Positions 1-4,788 of a DNA stretch of 5,355 nucleotides are shown here, one piece after another. The stretch covers positions 1-5,355 of the forward strand of contig DAOWJC010000072.1 in the NCBI GenBank assembly GCA_030640595.1, given 5' to 3'. The notes beneath the pieces were generated by a model that was not told the DNA's origin, did no database searches, and was given only the letters and a program-made list of their open reading frames with translations. Position 1 is the first letter of the stretch. Each line of letters begins with the position of its first letter. Made by a program: the position numbers and the translations under genes. Origin of the DNA: Dehalococcoidia bacterium. GTDB taxonomy: Bacteria; Chloroflexota; Dehalococcoidia; Dehalococcoidales; DAOWJC01.

Positions 1-1022
1 CCACTAACTTCAAGGCTGATGGTGGTATGGAGCGCTGCCTTAACCCAACATATCCCCTGGGTCCGACATTTGAGACCGTTACCCGCAGTCTTGATGATGG
101 TGCTGCTCTATCTGGACTGTGGCGGTACGACAACAGGTTGTGGTCAATTGACACCATCAATACCAGACTAGCGACTTATACCGATAGCTTAACCCAGCCG
201 ATTACCCTGACCTCACCATCTAATAAGGCACCAGGCATAGGCACTATTATTAATTACATTATTAGTAATGTTAGTCTTGACTGGGAGGCATTGAGCGGGG
301 CTACCAAATACGAGTGGCAACTTAACTATGAGGCTAACTTCTCCACGGTTCCTGCCGGATTTGAGGATGAGACTAAAACCACCTCAGCCCGTCTACCATC
401 GCTTGAGCCAGCTACCACATACTACTGGCGTGTGAAAGCCGTTACGCCAGTGTTAAGCCCATGGTCAGCCACGTGGTCGTTCACCACCAGCCTTGGCGAT
501 GAGGCTATCGCTCCCGAGCTCTACAGTCCCCAAGCTGGTGCCCGCGGGGTGTCGCTACCACCAGTATTTCAATGGAGCGCCATAGCTGGGGCAGACAGCT
601 ATGAGCTATTGGTAGCTACCGATGTTTCTTTTGCCAATCCCTTAATCATAAAGATTGGCCCCTATGCTCTACCCAGCACAGCCTGGCAATGCGATATACG
701 TCTGAACTACGATGCCACCTACTATTGGAAGGTGAGAGCTGGCAGCTCTGATACTTGGAGTGCCTGGAGTGCTGTTGGTGCCTTCACTACTGAGTCGACA
801 CCGTCTGAGTCATCGTCACCGTCTGAGTCATCATCACCACCAGAGCTAACATCCCCACTACTCCCACCACTGCCACAATCCCCCCCATCCCCGCCACCTC
901 CAGCATCACCCCAACCAACCATTCCCGATTGGGTAAAATATCTGATTGGTGGTCTATTCCTGACCATAATAGTGCTAATAATTACTGTGCTGGTGCTGGT
1001 GCTGGAAATAAGGCGGCTCTAG
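1..1022 (+). CDS. Cell-surface fibronectin III-like protein, C-terminal membrane anchor (5' partial)
   Basis: The reading frame is open from base 3, before the first ATG at 27, and that ATG has no properly spaced ribosome binding site. I therefore read this as the 3' end of a longer gene that starts outside the window. Counting from the ATG, residues 57-155 and 162-255 are two related beta-sandwich modules of fibronectin III type. Each ends in a TTYYWRV/ATYYWKV strand followed by a Trp-Ser-x-Trp strand and FTT. Residues 256-299 form a Ser/Glu/Pro then Pro-rich stalk with a PSESSS repeat. Residues 303-327 are a strongly hydrophobic helix, followed by a short charged tail (EIRRL). The expected topology is an extracellular protein held by its C-terminus. 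No catalytic motif is visible, so binding or structural roles are possible but unassigned. The stop lies 14 bases from the end of the convergent hydrolase gene. Confidence 0.8.
   Translation, partial: TNFKADGGMERCLNPTYPLGPTFETVTRSLDDGAALSGLWRYDNRLWSIDTINTRLATYTDSLTQPITLTSPSNKAPGIGTIINYIISNVSLDWEALSGATKYEWQLNYEANFSTVPAGFEDETKTTSARLPSLEPATTYYWRVKAVTPVLSPWSATWSFTTSLGDEAIAPELYSPQAGARGVSLPPVFQWSAIAGADSYELLVATDVSFANPLIIKIGPYALPSTAWQCDIRLNYDATYYWKVRAGSSDTWSAWSAVGAFTTESTPSESSSPSESSSPPELTSPLLPPLPQSPPSPPPPASPQPTIPDWVKYLIGGLFLTIIVLIITVLVLVLEIRRL
801..836 (+). repeat. Tandem 18-bp repeat in the stalk of the surface protein
   Basis: Two adjacent 18-base units (801-818 and 819-836) differ at one base and encode PSESSS twice. 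A degenerate third copy (PPE) follows. The repeat lies at the start of the Ser/Pro-rich linker between the second fibronectin-like domain and the membrane anchor. Such in-frame repeats can change copy number and so alter stalk length. Confidence 0.8.
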
Positions 1023-1036
1023 ACGGCTAATAAATC

Positions 1037-1669
1037 TCAATAGTCAAGCAAAAAGACCTGCGTGGTGGCAGGCAGGCTCGGCTTGGTGATGGAGAGCTTG
1101 GATTGGGGGTTGACCTCCTTTATCCCCATCTCCTTGAGGAACCTCCCCACTGGCTCTAGTTCCCAGTTCAGCGCTTCGGTTTTGTAGTGCATAGGAATCA
1201 CTACCTTCGGCTCAATCTGCCGCACTACCTCGGCTGCCATAGGGGCGTTAATAGTGGACACTCCACCTACTGGAATCAGTAGTACATCCACATTGTCTAA
1301 CTCTTCTACCTGCTCAGTAGTAAGCACGTGCCCTAGGTCACCAAGATGGCATACCGATACCTCATCTACCTCCATAAGATAGGCAGTATTTCTACCCCTC
1401 TTTCTGCCCCTCTCTCCATCATGGAAGGTAGCTATCCCTATAATCAGGACGCCGCTGATTTCATACTCGCCGGGTTTGGTAACCAGCCTCGGTTCACCAC
1501 CAATGCCCTGAGTATAGGAATGTCCCGGGTGCTGATGGCTTACGGTTACAATATGGGCGGTAGGTTTGCCTAATGAATAGCCCAAGCCTGGTGAGTAAGG
1601 GTCAGTAATAACTGTGGCGTGACTACCCCTAATTCTGAAGCAGGAGTGACCTAACCAGCTGATATCCAT
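1037..1669 (-). CDS. Metallo-beta-lactamase-fold hydrolase (UlaG/UPF0173-like)
   Basis: A 210-residue protein is predicted from the ATG at 1669. Its N-terminus, MDISWLGHSCFRI, is the typical opening strand of the Lactamase_B_3/UlaG-like group. Family motifs in order are: TDPYSPG near residue 23; SHQHPGH at 44-50, the place of the HxHxDH metal motif; a KPGEYE strand near 65; HDGERG at 83; CHLGDLGH at 107-114, supplying a His and the bridging Asp; and IPMHYKT with His161. Cytoplasmic metal-dependent hydrolysis is expected, but the substrate is unknown. The usual Asp of HxHxDH is Gly here. An in-frame TTG at 1732 would add 21 residues (MTCKVANCQ...), but this stretch contains the predicted promoter and does not resemble the family, so I prefer the ATG. 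No Shine-Dalgarno sequence precedes that ATG. Family assignment is firm and specific function is not. Confidence 0.88.
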   Translation of the reverse strand: MDISWLGHSCFRIRGSHATVITDPYSPGLGYSLGKPTAHIVTVSHQHPGHSYTQGIGGEPRLVTKPGEYEISGVLIIGIATFHDGERGRKRGRNTAYLMEVDEVSVCHLGDLGHVLTTEQVEELDNVDVLLIPVGGVSTINAPMAAEVVRQIEPKVVIPMHYKTEALNWELEPVGRFLKEMGIKEVNPQSKLSITKPSLPATTQVFLLDY

Positions 1670-1676
1670 TTGTCTA

Positions 1677-1705
1677 AATATAGCATAGGTAGGCTCACCG
1701 GTCAA
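1677..1705 (-). promoter_or_regulatory. Sigma-70 promoter of the hydrolase gene, probably leaderless
   Basis: On the minus strand TTGACC (1705-1700) and TATATT (1682-1677) are separated by exactly 17 bases. Only seven bases lie between the -10 box and the ATG at 1669, which puts the transcription start at about base 1670. No Shine-Dalgarno sequence could fit in such a leader. The match to consensus (5/6 and 5/6, ideal spacing) is good, but there is no experimental support. Confidence 0.65.
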
Positions 1706-1745
1706 TTGACAATTAGCCACCTTGCAGGTCAAGGTGTTTTTTCTC

Positions 1746-1765
1746 TGGTATATTTGTGGTATAAT
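1746..1765 (+). promoter_or_regulatory. Extended -10 promoter element(s) for rplJL
   Basis: TGG followed by TATAAT (1757-1765) is a perfect -10 box with the TGn extension. Eleven bases upstream lies a second TGG-TATATT (1746-1754). No good TTGACA box sits 16-18 bases upstream of either; a T-rich run occupies the -35 position of the downstream copy. Transcription from the downstream box would start near 1771-1774, giving a leader of about 217 bases before rplJ. The position fits the L10 leader that follows. Confidence 0.6.
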
Positions 1766-1775
1766 TACTGTGAAG

Positions 1776-1972
1776 TTGGTTCTTGAAGCCTGATTAATTA
1801 AATAATTTCTCGCTGGGTTTGGTATTATCCTGAGACAGTGGGTGCCGTTTAGGCTTAAATTAATGTGCCTGCCGAGGAAAACGGAACTCTAGATTAGGAA
1901 CTTTGGCAATAAAGCCAAGTCAGAATTTAGAGTAGTAAGTCCTTGTGTGGTAGGCATAAGGACTTCTCTTTT
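1776..1972 (+). promoter_or_regulatory. Ribosomal protein L10 leader (autoregulatory mRNA element)
   Basis: The untranslated region ahead of rplJ carries the two conserved blocks of the L10 leader family: GAGACAGTGGGTGCC at 1832-1846 and TGCCTGCCGAGGA at 1866-1878. They are joined by an AT-rich segment. In characterised bacteria these blocks form the kink-turn-like site bound by L10 in complex with L12, which represses the operon. AAGCCT (1786-1791) can pair with AGGCTT (1851-1856), and a second small hairpin forms at 1900-1920 (TTGGC/GCCAA). The element ends in an intrinsic terminator, so control is probably by premature termination. The family call rests on recognising the conserved blocks by eye, and the outer limits are approximate. 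Confidence 0.8.
1937..1972 (+). terminator. Intrinsic terminator/attenuator in the rplJ leader
   Basis: AAGTCCTT (1937-1944) and AAGGACTT (1958-1965) pair perfectly. The stem continues inward through G-T, T-A, G-C and T-G pairs to give 12 base pairs closing a five-base loop (GGTAG). CTCTTTT follows at once. It sits 17 bases before the rplJ start, in the leader rather than after a gene, which is the position of an attenuator. AAGTC also occurs just upstream (1917-1921) and could compete for GACTT (1961-1965) as part of an alternative fold; that part is inference. Confidence 0.75.
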
Positions 1973-1989
1973 AAATAGGTGGTGACAGT

Positions 1990-2514
1990 ATGTCTAGACA
2001 GAAGAAGGCGCAAATTATTGATAAACTACAGGAGGCTTTTTCTAAATGTAGCGTTGGTATTCTAACTAACTATCGGGGGCTATCAACCCCTGAGGTAACT
2101 ATTTTGCGTCGTAGATTGAGGGAGTCGGGGGTTGAGTATAAAGTGGTGAAGAATACTCTGGCTCGGTTTGCCGCACAAAGGGCAGGCAGGGATGATTTGG
2201 TTAGCTCCTTTGAGGGTCCGGTAGCTATTGCTTTTGGCTATGGTGATATAATTGAACCAGCTAAAATTTTGGCTGACTACATTCGCACCTCAAAAGCAAG
2301 TCTGAGTATTGAGGGGGGCTTTTTAAGTGATAGACTACTTACCGGAGGGGATGTGATGACCCTTTCTGCGCTGCCGTCAAGAGAGCTATTACTAGCCAGG
2401 GTTGTGGGTAGGATGCAAAGTCCTATCTCAGCTTTAGCTGGCTGTCTTGTTACCCCCGTAAGGCGGATTATGGGGGTGCTACAAGCTAGAATTCAACAAT
2501 TGGAGGGAGAATAA
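1990..2514 (+). CDS. rplJ: 50S ribosomal protein L10
   Basis: A 174-residue protein with the complete L10 pattern: an N-terminal helix (SRQKKAQIIDKLQEAF), the GILTNYRGLS strand and loop near 23-32, LRRRLRESGVEYKVVKNTLARFA at 39-61, the FEGPVAIAFGYGD segment near 74-86, and IEGGFLSDRLL near 107-117. The C-terminal helix from about residue 143 onward (SPISALAG...) is where L7/L12 dimers attach. L10 binds 23S rRNA at the base of the GTPase-associated centre and carries the stalk. The ATG is preceded by AGGTGG (1977-1982) at good spacing. Length is slightly above the 165 residues of E. coli L10. It is translated with rplL, whose GTG starts one base after this stop, and is controlled by the upstream leader. 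Confidence 0.97.
   Translation: MSRQKKAQIIDKLQEAFSKCSVGILTNYRGLSTPEVTILRRRLRESGVEYKVVKNTLARFAAQRAGRDDLVSSFEGPVAIAFGYGDIIEPAKILADYIRTSKASLSIEGGFLSDRLLTGGDVMTLSALPSRELLLARVVGRMQSPISALAGCLVTPVRRIMGVLQARIQQLEGE
2502..2507 (+). promoter_or_regulatory. Ribosome binding site of rplL
   Basis: GGAGGG lies inside the last codons of rplJ, eight bases before the GTG at 2516. This strong site decides the rplL start in favour of GTG 2516 and therefore supports translation of the long N-terminal extension. The nearby ATG at 2526 is in another frame. Confidence 0.75.
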
Positions 2515-2515
2515 A

Positions 2516-3052
2516 GTGTCGGAAAATGAGGTAGAAACTGGGCGTGACATTGGTGGAGAAAAAGCAGAGGGCGAACAGCAGCCGCTTGCCGAACAGGTAG
2601 CGAAAAAGCCTAAAGCGGTTAAGGCAGCTCCTAGCAAACCGCAGGCTCCGGCTAAGGTGGAGTCGGCTAAGAAGGCGACAACCATTGATGAGGTAATGGC
2701 TACCATAAAGAATATGACGGTGCTTGAACTGTCACAGTTAGTAAAAGCTTTAGAGGCTGAGTTTGGCATTAGTGCCGCTGCCCCGGTGGTAGCAACAGCT
2801 ACAGCCGCGCCGACCGAAGCTGCAGCTCCGGCTGAAGAGAAGACGGAGTTTAATGTGATTCTTAAAGACATAGGTGCTAATAAGATTAGCGTGATTAAGG
2901 CAGTGCGGGAGTTGACCACTTTAGGGCTGAAGGAGTCCAAGGACTTGGTAGAGAGTGCTCCCAAGCCAGTGAAGGAAGGGGTTGGCAAGGATGAGGCGAC
3001 GGCTATGAAACAGAAACTGGAAGCCGCTGGGGCTACTGTTGAGGTTACATAA
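2516..3052 (+). CDS. rplL: 50S ribosomal protein L7/L12 with long N-terminal extension
   Basis: L7/L12 forms the flexible stalk that recruits and stimulates translational GTPases. The canonical dimerisation domain is at residues 55-86 (TTIDEVMATIKNMTVLELSQ onward), the Ala/Pro hinge at 87-108, and the globular C-terminal domain at 109-178. That last domain includes FNVILKDIGANKISVIKAVR and the GLKESKDLVESAPKPVKEG helix-loop that contacts elongation factors. The protein has 178 residues against roughly 120-130 in most bacteria. The surplus is residues 1-54: an acidic, Gln/Glu-rich part to about 27, then a Lys/Ala/Pro-rich basic part. The start is GTG, chosen because of the GGAGGG site in the end of rplJ. 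The next plausible in-frame start before the canonical domain is GTG at 2657, which has only a weak site. The one-base gap to rplJ indicates coupled translation. Confidence 0.95.
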   Translation: MSENEVETGRDIGGEKAEGEQQPLAEQVAKKPKAVKAAPSKPQAPAKVESAKKATTIDEVMATIKNMTVLELSQLVKALEAEFGISAAAPVVATATAAPTEAAAPAEEKTEFNVILKDIGANKISVIKAVRELTTLGLKESKDLVESAPKPVKEGVGKDEATAMKQKLEAAGATVEVT

Positions 3053-3088
3053 ACCTAGTTTAGCCGACTCTATATGTAGGGGTTAGAT

Positions 3089-3346
3089 ATGCCTCTTCAT
3101 GATTGGTTTATATTAATGGGTACGGGTGGCTTGTTTGTCCTTCTCGGTCTAGCCGTAGTTATCTGGGGTAAGAGTGAGGAGAAGAGCTATTATGATTCCC
3201 TGTCCACTCACGCTGACCTACGGGAATTTTTAGAGCACCAGCCACAGCAGCCTCAACCTGTAGCCTTAAAGATAGGGGGTTGGATAGCAGTTGCTGTTGG
3301 CTTGGCTATGCTGGCTATGGGTGGCGCAATTTTCCTCTGGGGTTGA
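3089..3346 (+). CDS. Small two-helix membrane protein of unknown function
   Basis: This 85-residue protein has hydrophobic helices at about 6-27 (WFILMGTGGLFVLLGLAVVIW) and 62-84 (IGGWIAVAVGLAMLAMGGAI), joined by a charged loop of about 34 residues containing SYYDSLSTHADLREFLEH and a Gln/Pro stretch. AGGGG at 3078-3082, six bases before the ATG, is a convincing ribosome binding site, which supports a real gene. It begins 36 bases after rplL in the same direction with no terminator between, so it is probably co-transcribed with rplJL. No catalytic motif is present and I do not recognise a named family. A role tied to ribosomes is not implied by position alone. The stop is 11 bases from the end of convergent rpoD. 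Confidence 0.82.
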   Translation: MPLHDWFILMGTGGLFVLLGLAVVIWGKSEEKSYYDSLSTHADLREFLEHQPQQPQPVALKIGGWIAVAVGLAMLAMGGAIFLWG

Positions 3347-3357
3347 GGCTTTATTTA

Positions 3358-4788
3358 TTACTCTAGGTAATCCCTTAATTTTCGGCTTCGGCTGGGGTGG
3401 CGTAGCTTACGAAGCGCCTTGGCTTCAATCTGCCGAATTCGTTCCCTGGTTACGCTGAACTCCTTGCCTACTTCCTCCAGAGTCCGACTTCGTCCATCTT
3501 CAAGACCGAATCTAAGTTGAAGTACTCGTTGCTCACGGGGGGTAAGGCTGGACAGTACCTCGTCGATTTGTTCCTTGAGCAGTTGTCTGGATGCGGCATC
3601 AACCGGTGGCAAAGCATTTTGGTCTTCTATGAAGTCACCCAGGTGGCTGTCCTCCTCCTCACCCATAGGTGCCTCTAGTGATATTGGCAACTGGGCTACC
3701 TTGACTATCTCTCTGACTTTTTCTGGAGGTATTTCCATTCCCATACCGATTTCCTTGGAGGTGGGCTCCCGCCCATATTCCTGGGCGAGGTGGCGACTTA
3801 CTCTCATTAGTTTATTGATGGTCTCAACCATATGAACCGGTATGCGAATAGTCCGAGCCTGGTCGGCTATAGCTCGGGTAATAGCCTGACGAATCCACCA
3901 GGTGGCATAGGTGCTGAATTTATAGCCTCTACGGTAATCGAATTTCTCTACGGCTCTGATTAGTCCGATATTCCCCTCTTGAATAAGGTCGAGGAGCGAC
4001 ATGCCCCGTCCAACATGTTTCTTGGCTACGCTGACTACTAAACGCAGGTTGGCTTCAGTGAGATGCCTTTCTGAGTTTTCAGCGGCACGCTCAATATCCC
4101 CCAAGTAAGCCTCAAGTTGTCTTTCATAAGCCTGAATGGAATTAATGAAAACGGTATCTGTCACCAGATTCTCTAAGTCGGCCAGAGAGACGCTTTCTCC
4201 AATAGTATTAAGGATTTCCTTTGGTAGCAGGTTAATATTTAGTGACAGATTGATAAGGAGCTGGTCTGTTTCTGGTATAGACCTACCTGTCTGGTAAGCA
4301 ATGGACTGGATTAATTGCTGGTCTATCTCACCATTAACACTAGCTCGCAATTTAGCATCAATAATGGTCTCGGTAAAGCTGGTTGTAGGTGTTAAATCAA
4401 GCTGTTCCCGGATGATATGGATGATAGTAGAAGCCTGAGACAACTCTTTGAGCGTGGCAAGTACTATTTCAGTTGCTGAAGGGAGTCTCTCATTTCTCAG
4501 CAGATAGCCTTGTTTAATCTCTTTGATATGTTTACCCACCTCCATCTTTCTGGCTAGGACCTTTTCATCAGCAGCAGTAAGAAGGTGCACCCTGCCAATT
4601 TCGTGGAGGTAGATGCGGACCGGGTCATCAGCTATATCTTGCTCCTCCGGTTGTTCTAGTGGTACTTCTACTTCTACATCTGCCGGGGTTTCAAGCGCGC
4701 TTAGTTTTTCCTCCGGAGGCAGCTCCTCATCATCGTCCTTATCCTGGGGTGGGAACCATGCCGAGTTCTCACTGTTTTCTAAGCTCAT
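3358..4788 (-). CDS. rpoD: RNA polymerase primary sigma factor RpoD/SigA
   Basis: A 476-residue sigma-70 protein that directs core RNA polymerase to housekeeping promoters. Residues 1-50 are acidic and low in complexity, without a clear region 1.1. Region 1.2 is at about 55-87 (DPVRIYLHEIGRVHLLTAADE). A helical non-conserved insert runs from about 88 to 240. Regions 2.1-2.4 are at about 244-315, with ANLRLVVSVAKKHVGRGMSL, DLIQEGNIGLIRAVEKFDY and the -10-binding YATWWIRQAITRAI. Region 3 runs to about 395. Region 4 is at 400-476, with LTPREQRVLQLRFGL and the -35-binding helix-turn-helix (TLEEVGKEFSVTRERIRQIE). The complete region 2-4 set and the RYD-type group 1 features mark it as the essential sigma factor, not an alternative one. 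Its start overlaps the end of dnaG by 20 bases, so the two are co-transcribed and probably translationally coupled. Confidence 0.96.
   Translation of the reverse strand: MSLENSENSAWFPPQDKDDDEELPPEEKLSALETPADVEVEVPLEQPEEQDIADDPVRIYLHEIGRVHLLTAADEKVLARKMEVGKHIKEIKQGYLLRNERLPSATEIVLATLKELSQASTIIHIIREQLDLTPTTSFTETIIDAKLRASVNGEIDQQLIQSIAYQTGRSIPETDQLLINLSLNINLLPKEILNTIGESVSLADLENLVTDTVFINSIQAYERQLEAYLGDIERAAENSERHLTEANLRLVVSVAKKHVGRGMSLLDLIQEGNIGLIRAVEKFDYRRGYKFSTYATWWIRQAITRAIADQARTIRIPVHMVETINKLMRVSRHLAQEYGREPTSKEIGMGMEIPPEKVREIVKVAQLPISLEAPMGEEEDSHLGDFIEDQNALPPVDAASRQLLKEQIDEVLSSLTPREQRVLQLRFGLEDGRSRTLEEVGKEFSVTRERIRQIEAKALRKLRHPSRSRKLRDYLE

Noticed and set aside
722..967. Minus-strand frame with Gly/Asp-rich product
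   Set aside because: It is the complement of the Ser/Pro-rich stalk repeat of the surface protein, a typical low-complexity shadow.
1670..1732. N-terminal extension of the hydrolase from TTG 1732
   Set aside because: The added residues do not fit the family N-terminus, and the stretch contains a well-formed -35/-10 pair directed at the downstream ATG.
1706..1734. TTGACA at 1706-1711 on the plus strand as a -35 box for rplJ
   Set aside because: No -10-like hexamer lies 16-18 bases downstream, and TATAAT at 1760 is far too distant. The match arises from overlap with the minus-strand TTGACC.
2479..2988. Long minus-strand reading frame of 169 codons opposite rplL
   Set aside because: It lies opposite rplJ/rplL, whose identity is certain. 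Its Ala/Ser/Thr-rich product mirrors the Ala-rich hinge and biased codons, and it has no domain or neighbours to support it.
3334..3357. Possible terminator after the small membrane gene (CCTC ... GAGG then CTTTATTTATT)
   Set aside because: The stem has only four base pairs with a seven-base loop, too weak to call a terminator.
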